Source: Seriola aureovittata
Taxonomy: Eukaryota; Chordata; Actinopteri; Carangiformes; Carangidae
Reading direction: 5' to 3'
Assembly (NCBI RefSeq): GCF_021018895.1
Contig: NC_079373.1
Location: forward strand, 19,723,501 to 19,787,500
DNA length: 64,000 nt
Below are positions 1 to 13,660 of this stretch, one piece after another. A model generated the notes under the pieces. The model made no database searches. It was not told the DNA's origin and was given only the letters and a program-made list of their open reading frames with translations. Both the position numbers and the translations under genes were made by a program. Positions within the stretch are counted from its first letter, which is position 1; every line of letters starts with the position of its first letter.

Positions 1-350
1 GCCGGACCTATTTGGATGAGACGGCATACTGAACAGAGGAGACCCACATGCCTGGGTTGTGGTCACGTTGGTTTGGGGGTTTTTTAGGCCCATGGTGTAA
101 TGAAGGAAAGATGGCAAAGAGCCACATGAAGAAAGGTCTATTATGAGAGCAACATTCCCTGATCCACAAGCAAGAAGCCCCCGAGCACACTTTGCGATGA
201 CAACATTCAATTTGCTGATGGCAGGCAAATGTAGTTAGAGAGAAGAACTGAAAGAAGAATCAACAATCGATGTATTTCTTTATGTTTAGTGGGTTATTGA
301 AGTGTGCAAACAATTAGATATAAAACAAGAAATATGAGAGATTTTTCTCT

Positions 351-445
351 TAAAGGAATGGTTCAACATTTTGAGAAATGTACTTTGAAATCAGCCTCAT
401 GTCTGTGCATTAAAGGTATTGTAGGTAGTAGTTTGAGTTATAGCT
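351..445. repeat. partial copy of a TIR repeat (TTAAAGGAATGGTTCAACA end)
   Basis: Starts taaaggaatggttcaacatttt, the same terminal sequence as the repeat ending at 41639, followed by a diverged interior. Only one end is recognisable. Confidence 0.4.
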
Positions 446-1989
446 ACCAGCTTTAAAGGTGTTGATAGGCATATTTTTGGAATAGGATAGATTGATAGGT
501 CTGGGCCAACAGTCTCTGCCTATTAACAGTCTTGATGCTGTAAAAAAAAAAAAAAGGAAAAAGAAAAAAGCTAAGCCATGTCCTCAGTCTATAGCCATAT
601 AATTCTCTGACTCTTAGAAAGGAAGCAAACATGCAAATTCCCCAAGATATCAAACTTGCTTTAAGAACAAAGCTACAGACCAAATGCTAACAGATTGGTA
701 CTGCTACCATAACAATTAATGAATAAAATACATATATGTGTACGCTGATCATGTAAGTGATATCCAGTTTTTGTATACTGTATGAAAGTAATGGTAGACA
801 TAGAATGAGAGAGTTCTGTAATCACAGATTGTGCACTAAACCCTGTGCTGACAACTGCAAGCTGAATTTCCTCTCTCACCTGTTGTGTTCTGGTGGTGTC
901 AGGTTCCCCAGGGGGAAGGAGATTAATATGTCATACTGCGGCTCTGATCCCTCACCCTGTGCGCCCTCATTACAGTCTCTGCTGTGTCGCCTTTGCCCAT
1001 CCTCAGTCTGATCCAGCTTTTGACTGAACTCAGCTAGCTCCAAACAGCACTGAAGTAAGAGTGCAAAAAAAAAGATGCATCACTTTTTCCTAATGCAAAA
1101 TAAAATATTTGCTGTTAGCTGTTACTTCAAACTCAAAATTCTCGCTCACACTGACAGTCTCCCTCTAACCCTTATTTGTGTCCCATAAGGGAGTAATTTG
1201 GCTGAAGCATCAGGGAGCAGTTTAGGATCAAAGTAGAATCAGTGAAAAAAATACACTTTGGTTCATCGGGAATCCATTGTTGCGGGTGGAGCTGGAGAGA
1301 AAAAAGAGAGAGGAATTATGGGAGACACATGCCTCTACAGAAATGGAAGATCTATGCTTTCAGAGGCCACTGCACACCATGCAGATGGCAAATGGCTCTC
1401 TGTGTCTCTGCTGCAATCGTGAACTGTCATCCCCTTTAACCACTGACACAGGTTGAGGCCAGCCAAAACACGTCATAAAAAACACACATAAAAAAATAGA
1501 AATCAGACCACAATCAATAATGTCAACCATCCTGCCATTCAAGTGGCTACATGTCTGTGTTTGATCAGGGTGTGTGAGATCAATGACAATCAATCAATCA
1601 TGACACCATGTCGGCCATGTAACTCTCAAACTGACTTAGTGATGGGGCTTCACACGTACAACATGCAACAAGACAGAAATTGTACAATGTTATGTAATCC
1701 AATACGACCGCTAAACAATCTATTGACTTTAAACCTGACATTGAGCTGACTCACTCGGACAAAATCAGTCAGTAAAAAGGTATTATTTATAGCAGGGACT
1801 GTTTCACTGCTTTCCCCTTTATTGTACAGTGTTGTGTTTGTGTTTTTGTTTTTGGGTTGACTCCCTGTGGAGGCAACTCTCAGACATAAAAAGGGAACAG
1901 AGGAAGGAGGAAAAGAGCAGGCAAAGTAAATTTCTAGGATGTCACAGAAAACAAACAAACGTTATTCCAGTATTCATATACTGCTCTTC

Positions 1990-2305
1990 ATCTTTATGTT
2001 AAATATGAAGCTACAAGATGGTTAGTTTAGGTTAGACTGGAAACAGATGGAAAACAGCTAGCCTGGCTCCTTAGAAACCAGCACCTCCGAAGCTCACAAA
2101 TGAACACTTTATATCCTGTTTAATGTGTACCAAACCAATGTGTTAAGTAACTTTGTGGTGTCTTGGTTAGAAAGTTACTGTGCCCAGTGTTCCTGCTGAG
2201 CTAAGCTAAGCTAAGCTAACCAGCTGATGGCTGTAGCTACGCATTTATCGTTCAGATGTGAGAGTTATGGTATCTCTCAGCAAGAAATGAAAATATGTCC
2301 ACAAA
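1990..2305. repeat. interspersed MITE-like repeat, copy A
   Basis: Carries aatatgaagcta, aacagctagcctggctc, a tandem ctaagctaagctaa and ctctcagcaagaaa blocks in the same order as the copies at 10525 and 21585. These blocks recur widely in percomorph genomes as I know them. Confidence 0.6.
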
Positions 2306-5300
2306 TGTCAATTTCTTCGACATTCTTGGCATTGAACTGTATATTTATGACCAGTAGAATAAAACATATTTTCAAAAGAGCGTCTCTAATTTGTTTTATA
2401 CCTTTTTTGATGAACAGTAGTTCATCAAAAAAATTAGTTCCCCAAAATACAGTTAGTATTTCAGGCAAGTGGATAATGTTATGCACTGTATGGCAATATG
2501 CTGGATTGTGCTTGCATATATTAAAATAGAATTAACTGTACATTGAATATTAATTGTCACAAGGCAGTTAGAGTTAGCCAGCACAGAGAAAACTTTCTGA
2601 TTAGATGCTTTGATATAGTTTTCAGTGACGTTTCCATTTACAGTTTCCATTGATTGCTCCAAAATATGAGAAAACGATACATATTTGGCAAGTGGCTGTG
2701 GTGTAACTGGGATAATGCACATTGATATTTTTTAATAAATACACCTCATTTTTAATTCTTACCAGAACTGTCGGAAAAATCCATGCATATATCTTTAATT
2801 TACAATCATGCCACATAATGCAAAGAAGTGGCAAGATGTACATCTTCACTAATTATGCAAATCATCCCTGATTATGCAATGATGATGAAGTATGATGAAC
2901 AGAGAGGGGGAAAGCTCCCACCTGTTTTCAACACTTGCTGAATCATCTTGCCCTTCTTCCACAGCCGAGGCCTGCAGGACTATTTTTTTTTCCCTTTTAT
3001 GTTTGATTAAGGGCAGGCTGCTATTTACGGCCTTGGACACCTGCAGGTCAGAAACCGTACACACCTACAAAGAGAATCAGCGCGCAACCCTTTGAACTAG
3101 TTCATTCTCCCCTCTGGTCGTCTACTGCATTCCCTCTGCTCTGACACTGTTACTGCTTTTTGTCATTACCAGTCTGCAAACAGAAAATGCGGCCTTGCAG
3201 GTGTAATGGCCGGTATCAGATTTCATTCTGCCTGCCAGGGAGTTTAGACAAACCACTCAATTAATAGCACAGATGAAAAGTGGATGGTCAGAGAAAGGTC
3301 ATCCCTAGTCATTAGCCTTAGTAGCTGTTAAATCTGCATTAGCATAATTCAGTTGTCTTTGGAGCAACAGGCACATTAACAGTGTAACTAAAGGTTGGAT
3401 CGATTTCAAAATAGTGAATTACTTTGTGCTCACCGTTAGTTACATGGAGTGACAGCTTTGTCCTCTGTTTTGGATGGGAGATGAAGTTTTACCCAAGGTC
3501 TTTGCAAAAAGAGAAGGAGAAAGAAGGAAAAAGAGAGAGAGAGGGAGGGGCTGCGCCCTGCAGTCCGCATGCTGTAGTCATTAGTTTGTGTGGTGGGGAG
3601 CTTTATTGCTTCCCACTCGTGTTAAGTCAATCCAACAATTTACTCTACTGCCCTCACTCCCTCTCCCCTGTCAGTTTCATGTACAACTGTTATGTCTATA
3701 GACGTTTCTGGTCAATCAGTGCAATGTTCTGGATGGGTGAGCCAGCGGTCTGTCAGCCCTCTGGTTGGGGCCGTGCAGTTCCTTGAGGCAACATGAGGGT
3801 GGGTGGAACTCTTCATCTTGGAGCCCTTAGCTGGAGGGCTGCAGGCCAGTGGCTAGGACAGCCTCCAGCTATTGATGTCACCCTGGTATCAACACCCTCA
3901 GAATGTGTTCTCAGCCGTGGTGGTTTGTTTCTGTAGAACAAGAGCAAGTCACAACACCATCCGCGCAAGACTTCCTTTGTTCCTGTTGCCTTATTTTAGC
4001 CTTGCATCTTGCCACTGGTTGCTAAACATAAGTGAAGTCAAATGGCACACAATGGCTAGATGAGCTGTAATGTGGCGGCGCTTTTAAACACTGATTACAG
4101 GGGTCGACAACAAAGGCCTATTTTGGTGCTTTAAAAGTTGCTGACCTGGAGCTGACGGGGAACGATTGTGTTTCACACGCTCCTGCAGGCTGTTCTGTGC
4201 TGCTCACACAGCCCGGAGGCAGGCACACTATCACATTTCCACCAAAGGGCATCAGTGACTATGCTCCAACCTTCAGATTGTATTTTTCTCTCTTCTGCAT
4301 CTGGTCCCCAGCATCACAAGGTCACCGCAAGAGACAGCAGAAGCCTTTTTGCAGCTGATTGATAGTCACATCTTGGCAGGTTGTACCTCCATAATATTTG
4401 ATGACAGGGGAAGTAGCTGTCACTTTCTGGCCATGTCGTCTCCAAATCCTCTCAAGTCTATTGACTGTCCGTCACTGTCTCCCTGTTTTCATTGATTTTC
4501 TCTCTTGATTTTCACACCCCACTCTTCCTGAATTCAACTCTTCACCCCTAACTGTCTTTTTTTCCCACTTTGTACACCTGTCTTTTGGTAATCCAGGTTC
4601 CTCACAAAGTCTTCTCTTGAGCGTGAGCAGAGAGGATGATGCCCTCATTTCAGACTTTTTGCCGGAAGGGTAAAAACAAAAAACTTCTATTGTAATTAAA
4701 TTATTATAATTATTCTGACCTAAATTTGTAAGTGTGGCACATTAACATGCAGCACATTGTGTGTTCTCCATGTGGTACATTCACATAGGCTTGCAGAATG
4801 TCATTTGTTGGATGTTTTAATCCAAATTAATTTAGGAACTATGTCGAAATTATTTTGGGTGGGGTGGGGGTTGAATCTTTAATTTTAATTTTATGAAAAG
4901 CATTATTATACATTCTATGGGTCCCAGACCCTCTCCCCATTTCCCCAGTGTGGCAAAATGATATTTATGGTAAGCCCAACAAAATGGTGAATATTCCAGC
5001 CAGATGATTTGTGTGGCGGTATTTTCCCTCATCCCCTGATTTTACTAAGTGTATACAGTATATACAGTACATATGTGATTCAGATCAGATGATGATATAA
5101 ACTAAAAGATATGAAATGTGATATCTGATGACTGTCCCTTAGAATCAATCACATGACACCTGAGCCACATGGCTGAGCATGTTAGAAAATGTTGTTAAAT
5201 ATCAAAACGATAGCAGTCTTTGCTGTGTAAAAATTAGATTTACAAATAGTGAGATTTACAGTAAATCCCTTTAAAAGACCTGCCCCTGCTCTTTGAAAAA

Positions 5301-6527
5301 TTTCCCCTGTGCAAAATGAAAAATACATACTCTCCCTCTCAAATAATTTTCTTACAGTCCCTTACTACTTTTAAGCATGTGAGGTAAACCCCTGACCCTG
5401 CCAAGACTTTATACCATGCTCGCCCAACCACAAAGCATATGACGGTATAGAAATGTGAGTAAGTCCTCACAAAAAGTATATGTGAATGTCAGTGTATATA
5501 CATTATGTATAGCACGGCATAATATTTAGCAGCACTGGATGTTTTAATGCACCTTAGAACTATATAGTCGCTTTCATCCAGTCAGAGTGAATTATTCACC
5601 ACTGTGGTTTCACCAGGGCTACAGGAGAAAAAAAAAAACACCCACAGATCTCTTTTTTGTTAGTGCATGTGTGCACACCTACACGCACGCACACATGACA
5701 CCCCTCACTGAGCGTGGATGCCGTCTGGTGCAAAGGCGTCTTCTGCAGAGTCAGATTACGTGTCATTCAAGAGGTTCGCTGTGTGTGATGAGAAGCTGAA
5801 TCCTGCTTCAGTAGCAAACACAGAATGCTAGTACTATTTCCTGCCCATGAGCCCAAGGTGTTGTCTTGCATGTGACAGATAAAGCAAAGCAAATCCCCTC
5901 ATCTCTCCAGTCTTAACAGTGCTATGGTCACTCTATCCTTGATTTTCTACTGTTTTCAGTACAACAATAAATAAATGGATCACCAACACCATCTCCTCAG
6001 GGAGGATATGAATGGCTTGCCAGTCATTCATTGGCAAATAAAAATTTGCTGGCAAATATAAATTCCCTGCAGGGGCCGAGTGGCACCGGTGTGGCACAAG
6101 CTGCTATTCTGACAAGTGTCCACTGACTTCCTTTTCATTCACAGACTGAATGTCCTCTGAAGCTCATCCTCATTCCTGATGCATTCAGTAAACCATTTGC
6201 CTGTAATTACTCTGCTGACTTCTCCTTCAGATACTCATACTATATATAGGCCATTAAACTACTGCTTTCAGAGATCAGAGACTGGTGCACTGTTCTCTAG
6301 TTAATTTAGGGATCAAATGAAAAGCAACAGTAGAGTCTTACTTCACCCAAATTAACTTTATTGATCATTTGAAGTGGACAGCAATTAGACAGACATTACT
6401 TAAGCATCCTAAACACATCTCCACTGCTTTTGATGCTGTTTTTTAGTCACACAGCTGGTTGATCGACCGTGCAATTGTTGTCCAGTTGTAATTTGTACAC
6501 TTTGCAAGGATTCATCATATTTCACTT

Positions 6528-6586
6528 TGTGTGTGTGTGTGTGCGTGTGTGTGTGTGCGTGTGTGCGTGTGTGCGTGTGTGTGTGG
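6528..6586. repeat. (TG)n microsatellite
   Basis: TG repeat interrupted by several CG steps. Confidence 0.95.
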
Positions 6587-6773
6587 CACAGAGTTCTTGG
6601 GACTCAAGTTCTGCTTGTTCTTTATCCAGGAATAGTGAAACGGAAAGCGTTAATAGACGATTTGTGGGACACCATAATACATTTACCCTGAATGACTGCC
6701 ATCAGTGATGCAAGAAATATGTGTGTGGTAAGAAAAAAAAGGGACATTATGATTACATTATATTACACACTTT

Positions 6774-6792
6774 TGTGTGTGTGTGTGTGTGC

Positions 6793-6840
<48 letters not shown>
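6774..6840. repeat. (TG)n microsatellite
   Basis: Long TG repeat with two GC interruptions. Confidence 0.95.
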
Positions 6841-7968
6841 TGTGGTGTTAAAACTTGAGATACTGTAAAATAGGCTTTTAATGAGTATGAAAATGCATCT
6901 CCACGTTTTAAGTTTTAGCTTTAGAATCAAACATTGATGAGAAAATGTGAAGTTATTTAAAATACAACTTATATTATTTATAAATTAAACAAACTTGACC
7001 ATCATTTTTGCCTGTAATTACTCTTCAGGAGCAGAGTTCATCAAGAAACTTTGTTCAGGAACACTGAATCTGGTGTTTCGATTTATATAATTAATACATT
7101 TACACCAAATGAATTACATATTTTATGTATACACATATTCTACATAATGTAAAGGCAAAGAATATGGGGTTGCAAGACAATTGCCTCTAGCAATTCAAGT
7201 CCAATCACTCAGACTTAATTCTGGTGCTCCTTCTTGTCTGAGACAACGCTGTATGCTGTAAATCAATTGGTTTTCATTTGTTTCCTTTGTAATGGTGCCT
7301 GACTGTTTGTCATTGCTGAATGGCACCATAATGTGTTTTTTATTGGGACTGGGTGGAGAAGACTGCATGACTGGAAAAAAAGAATCAGTGAATGACTTAA
7401 TTCTTGCCAACAATAGCTCTTTATTTCAGCACTCGGGAGCATCTCGTTTTGAATGAGTGCACGATACTAATGTTAAATGACACTGTTTCATTTCACAAAA
7501 AAATTCAGATTCAATAGCTGCACTTTTATTTGTGCAATTTATCATTGCCAGGGTTCATATGATGCAGGATTTATATGTCAAAGAATAAAGGATGAATCCA
7601 CAAGTGGATATCAGGCTTTAATCAGTTATTCAGTTAACTCATCCAGCAGAGAGCATCATTTACCAGACGTCTAATGTAAACATTTCAGTGTTTGAGCGCA
7701 CGTGTGAAGCTGTGGACTCTTCCTATTACAAATATTAGCCCCTCCATAGCTCCATAAAGCCAGGAAGCTCGGGCTCTGATTTCAACTGCAGCACTGACAC
7801 CACAAAAAAATAAATCAGTTTTCATCATGAGATATCAGGGTGAAAAACATCATTATTAGCCGATGACATCAAAGGGCAGAACTGTATTTTGGATCCATCT
7901 TTAACTTTGCTATCAACTATTCATCAGCTGTTGCACGTGAAGCAGGATTCAACAACTTCATTCCTTTG

Positions 7969-8324
7969 TTAAAGGACCAGTGTGTAGGATGCAGGGGGAT
8001 CTATTGGCAGAAACTGAAAATGAAATTCATCATTGTTTTCATCAGTGTGTAATCACCTGAAACTAAGAATCATTGTGTTTTCATGAGCTCAGAATGAGCC
8101 CTTCATATCTACATAGGGAGCAGGCTTCAATGGAGCCAACTATTTTGCACTGTCGTGTTTCTACAGTAGCCCAGAATGGACAAACCAAACAGATGACCTT
8201 TTGCATTTTTACATCACCTGAAGGCAACCGTAGGTTTTACTTGGGAAGGGAGGGGTATTCAGTAGTTTGCAATCTCCAACCTCACAGCTACGTATATGCC
8301 ACTAAACCCTACACTGGTCCTTCA
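7969..8324. repeat. MITE-like repeat with TTAAAGGACCAGTGTGTAGG ends
   Basis: Left end ttaaaggaccagtgtgtagga and right end aaccctacactggtccttcaa are inverted repeats about 355 bp apart. This pair of ends is very common in percomorph genomes to my knowledge. No coding capacity. Confidence 0.7.
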
Positions 8325-9037
8325 AGTTTTCACCATTACCTCAAATGGTTTTGTAAACCAATTTCCATCTAACATTAGAGTTGACATTCTGTTTCCAGGC
8401 GTCTGTTTAAAAAGCTAAAGAAAACCCCAATAACTAGTTAGTAAGTGGTATCTTCATCAGGTTCAGGGAGGACTCATAATTGATTTACAGCAAGGGAGAG
8501 CACTTGGCAATCCACTGGTTTGTTGGTTAAAGGAAATATTCAGATTTTTCAAGTTTCAAGTCAAGTCTTAATACAATATTCACATGCCCATACATAATGT
8601 ACATTGACAGAGTTACTGATTGCTGTAGTTATTCATGCAGAGATCCCTTACTAATGTTAAATGTAAGAGACGAAAGGCTTCAGTCTTTGTTCTGTGTAAA
8701 AATGCATTCTAAAGTTCAGCCCAGGGTAATGTGAACGTAAGAATTTCTCATTAAAAAGTATTTTAATTTTGTAAGATACCCACTTGTTTAGTCTAACCCA
8801 GACTGCTGAAGCCTATTAGCTTCAGGTGAACTTTGAAATGAGTTTGCACAGAAAGAGGACTGCAGATTTTGACCCACATTTCATACATTGGAGTTACACT
8901 AGTAAAGGTTCTCTTCACGGCTGTTATGAGAGAAGGAATGACTAAAGTGACCAAAAACTCTTCATTGTACATACATGTTTGTGCATGAGAGCACTATGTT
9001 ATTATATACCTGAAAGAAAATCTGAGCTGGTGCTTTA

Positions 9038-9360
9038 AAAGAACAGTCAGAAAGTTTGGGAATTAAACTTATTTGCTGTAGTTTCCGTTCATGTGGCCTG
9101 ACTTTGTCCCAAGGTAAGAAAATCTACTTCCAGCACCTTAAGGTTTATTAGCATGTTAATCTGAACAAAAAAGACATAATATAAAAAGACCATACCATGG
9201 TTTTGGGGTGGGTTATGTGCTTGGCTATTTCTTGGCATGGGACAGTAACTTCCTGGAGTGTTATTGTCACCAGAAGGTTGCCTGATCAAGATACTTGAGA
9301 AGAACCCTCAGCGAGAATGTGAATAAGTGTATTTCCCAAAATGTTGGGCTGTTCTTTCAC
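9038..9360. repeat. interspersed MITE-like repeat, copy B
   Basis: Begins aaaagaacagtcagaaagtttggg and ends gtgtatttcccaaaatgttgggctgttctttc, inverted terminal sequences flanking an interior with ggttatgtgcttggctatttcttgg. The same family as copies A and C. Confidence 0.6.
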
Positions 9361-10524
9361 CCAATGTGCTTGATTTTGCAAGCAACAAACAATCCAATGC
9401 TTACTAATGTTAGCTAATACTCTAATGCTAATATGTCCTATTAGGAAACATACGGTACTATATATTATACTTTTAAACAGTACTTAAGCAAGCATGCTCT
9501 AGTCAAACAAACACTTCCTACGCTATTACCTCTTCAGAGAAGTTTCTCTCTTGGCTTTTTCCCCTCCAGCAACCACTGCTCAAAGGCTCCCACTACTTCC
9601 TCACACATCTGCTTTGACTCCCACTCAGGACTTTCTGAAGTCATTGACTATTACTGTAAAAGTTGACTTTGCAACAAAATGAAGCAATTCCGCTTTCACT
9701 CAGGCTTTCAAGCCCTGCTGATTCACCTGTGCTGTCAATTCAGTTTACCTAAGCATTTTCCTTTCATATGCCTCATCTGCTGCGTCCTCCCATCACACCG
9801 CAATCTCCTCAGAATACACAACCTGCTCTGCTGTCTGACCACAACACCAAGTCTGGCTTTAAGGTGTGATTTTTGCTCCAGGACTGGCAGCTCTCACAAC
9901 AAACAGATTCCCATTTCCCTGGATGCCCATACCTGCCCCAGAAATTCACCGCCTCTTTCTGCCTTCATGAAAAAGTAATATCTTTCTTCCTGTGAGCTAT
10001 CAAATGAATTTTTAGCCATTTCCTCTCAGTTGTAGCTGCTCGCGGTTATGTTGCAAGGCGTACTGGGACAGACAAAATGCAGTATGCCTAAATGTAGCAG
10101 CACAAGAACATGAAAAGTCCTCACCTACTGTACTTTTCCACTGTTTTGAGGGTAGCATATCATAGCTGACATCTATAGTTAATCTCTTTTGGTTTGCTTC
10201 TACATCCCAGAAATCCCTGCCTGCCTCTATTCTTTCCCCATCCTTTGTACATGCCTGTGGCTTAAAGTAAGTAGTTTAGGTAAGAAGTGATGAAGTGATA
10301 CATTCACAATACAGGCGCATGTGATGAGACATCACATTTGAAGACAACGATTTCACACATAATATCACATATGACACATTTTTCATTTTGTAAATGCCAA
10401 TATTTTTCACCTAAATAGCTACAGTAGACAATATTTTTGAAAGGTGTATTTTACATTTTAGGAAGTATGCTACATTATTCCCTTTCTTGCCTTCTAGGTG
10501 AGAGGATTGATACCGCTTCTTGTA

Positions 10525-10925
10525 CACTAAATATGAAGCTGGAGCCAGAAGCTTGTTAACTTAGCTTAGCATAAATCCTGGAAACAGGGGGGAAGCTGGC
10601 TCTGTCCAAACCTAACAAAGTCGCATGTCTTCTTTGTTTAAACTGTACAAAAAACTGAACTGTAAAAACAGGATGTTTTGGTTTTACAGGGGTTATGTGT
10701 GGGACTTCTTCTTGGCCCGGGGACAGCTGGTCGCCTAGTAACCTGGTAGCCTGGTGATGAAAAGTCTTCAGGAAGTTTCAGCTTGTTACCTCTGGACAGA
10801 GCCAGAATAATCCCTGTTTCAAGTCTTTGTGCTAAGCCAAACTAACCAGCTGCTGGTGATGGTTTTATATTTATCTTAATGAGAATCATCCAACTCTCAG
10901 CAAGAAAGCACATTAATTTATTCCC
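10525..10925. repeat. interspersed MITE-like repeat, copy C
   Basis: Contains aacttagcttagcataaatcctggaaacagggggg, tggctctgtccaaacc, ggttttacaggggttatgtg and ccaactctcagcaagaaagc. It is the most complete interior of the family in this window. Confidence 0.65.
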
Positions 10926-13596
10926 TACATATTTGTGTTATTCCCATAAAGAACCAGTGTAATTGAGTCCTCAAGTCCTCCGACCTGAACAACCATGTAA
11001 TGTTTGATTGTCAAGATGTCAGTGTTGCTGTTTGTTTTCAGTGCAGCTCTATCACTGGATTTAGACACACTGCTGTTGATGAACAGTTTTCTCTCTGTCT
11101 TCAGTACTTTGTTTCCACATCAATCAGAGTCGACTGGACGGGTCCCTGCTGAGGGATTTCCAGATGATCCTCAAAGAGTGAAAAAAATAAAGTAAGAAAG
11201 AAAGAAAAAGTAGAAGAATTGGAGCAGCATGACAGTGTGTAAGGAGACTTTCAGACTAGCAACACAGAAAGACCTCTGCCTTTTCTTTTAAACACCTGTA
11301 TGATTTGCTGTCGTCCCTGTATTGTATACGGTGGAAACATCTAGTTGATGGCCCCTGACATATTTAAAGGCTGTGTCACTGTCATGCACCCTTCACTTTG
11401 ACATGGCTGGGGGAGAGAAGCGTGTAACCCTGCACGGATAACATAAAGGTAGGTAATGTGACATGGCATGAAGTGATTCATAGAGACGACCACCACACTT
11501 TGAAATCATCTCACGTGAAAGGAGTCAAAGGACGATTAGCGACCTTGTGTGCAGACATGCGGGCCAGTCTATAGGAAGGCGGAAAACACATCCACGCTCA
11601 TAGAGACAGCTCACATGCTCTGGGGCACTTCATCGACACCACGTGCGTTACTGTCACTGTGCACAAACATGCACTAATACCAAACATATACACACAAGGC
11701 TCACACATGGGTACAGTCCAAGAGGGGGCATTGTTGGAGAAAATTTAAAGAAAATAAGTGAAGACCACAAATCTAATGGCCGAGCAGAGGTTTAACTTTG
11801 ATCTCGCCTCTTATTGGAACAGGCAGCTGAGTGTTTTGGGAAACTTTAGAAGGCAGATTTCAGTTCAAGGGGTATAGGGGTCCACTATTCATACTCATAC
11901 CCTCCATCAAGACCTTGGCTGTAATACCCATGGCAGCACAGTCAGCATTATATAATCCATTTGAGTGTCTATTGTGAAAACAGAAGAGACTGCTCTTAAT
12001 GGCTTAAGGGCACTAAGTAATGCAAACAGAGAAAATCAATTACGGAGCTCATTTCTTGCAAGCAAAGCAACAACAAGACGTAAATGAAGAATGGATGGCA
12101 GTTTGAGCCAAAAAAAAAAAAAAAATCACGACCCCATTAATACCAGTGTGGAGTCTTTTTACCACAAGTCTGTTGACAGCATGATATTAAACTGTGACAG
12201 GGCTGTGGGTATTTCCTCTCTCATTTTGCTGAACAAGACACAGGACTCATAAGCCTGGCACAAGGCTTATAAGTCCATGAATTCTCATGTCATTTGCCCA
12301 CTCAGTGCAATTAATAATGACTGCCTAAAAAGATTTTTTTTTTTTTTTTGTGCAATAGCAGTCGACCAGTCATGCAATGAATAATGCCATTGGCATCTTT
12401 GTGCTAATCTTTACTGAAACTCTCTGTACTTGACTTGCATTAATGCCTCACTGACTCTGGGACCATAGATGTTGGCCTCAAGTGGAGAAATGAGGCAAGC
12501 AGAACATTTGGAAAACAAGTTAACATTACACCCATTTGGGATCTTGGACTGATGTACCTCATGCGTATATCCTTCATTCATGGCTTCTCAGAAGTACCTC
12601 GAGAAGGATAAATGATACAGTTTAATACGAGTACTTTTTGTTGAGACTGTTGAGGTGTTAATGCGTGTGGACACACTTCACAGAACCTCATGTTGAACGG
12701 TCATGATTTTCAAAGTAAAACATCACATGTGCGGTCCTCTCTAAGGCTGCCTCACTTCAAAGTCAGACTATCATTCTCCATGAAGAAACTCTCTTATATA
12801 CAGAAGACTTGACTTCACTTTTTAAAAGGTAAATTTTTTTTATTCTTTATCTAAGCTCTCTAGGGTTGGCCAACTTCCAGCTCTGGCTATGCGGCCAAGT
12901 GCATTAAGCTGCACAGATGAAGTGCCACAGCCAACTAAGCAGAAAAACAACTTGTGCCTGCCTCGGCTGGGCTGGGATGGGCGGGGCCAGCCCGGGTTAG
13001 GTTTGGATTCCACACTGCCCTGGGCGGCCTGGGACTTGGCCACCATTAATTACCACTAATGAGTTGAGCATGAGTGACCTGATGATGGACTGTGCATCCC
13101 TTTCATAGAAGCGGTAGGATATGGGATGCAATGCTGTGATGGGACATGTGGGGAAATGTGGCTGCACTGGTTAGAGGGGTGTAGCAGCAAAGATGCATTC
13201 TGATGGTGAAGATGAATAACCACTGAGGGAAGAAGAGTATAAACATGATAGAGAGGAATGCTCGTTTCCTGATTTACATTTATGCAGAGGCCTTTCTCAG
13301 GAGACTTTTTTTCAGTTTAGAGGAAACTATGAGCATGACGTGAGAAATCTCTAAACTGCACAGATTGAGTTGTGCACTATTTGTGTCTCTGAAAGACTTC
13401 AGTATCCATGTTTTGCTGCTTTAAACTTTTAAGTGAACCCCGCCTCAGGAACTGAGCAAAGAGTTGAGTACTGAACTTGGCCAATTCAACAATGGCTCCC
13501 TTTTTGCATTTATATTCCTGGCGTGCACTGTGTTTGAATCTCACAACTCTGCAGAGTGAAGCAGGAACAGAGTAAAAAAAATGGGGCCAGTGTGTA

Positions 13597-13660
13597 CATG
13601 TGCGTGTGTGTGTGTGTGTGTGTGTGTGCGCGTGTGTGTGTGTGTGCGCGTGTGCATTTG
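13597..13660. repeat. (TG)n microsatellite
   Basis: TG repeat with CGCG interruptions; it generates spurious open frames on both strands. Confidence 0.95.
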
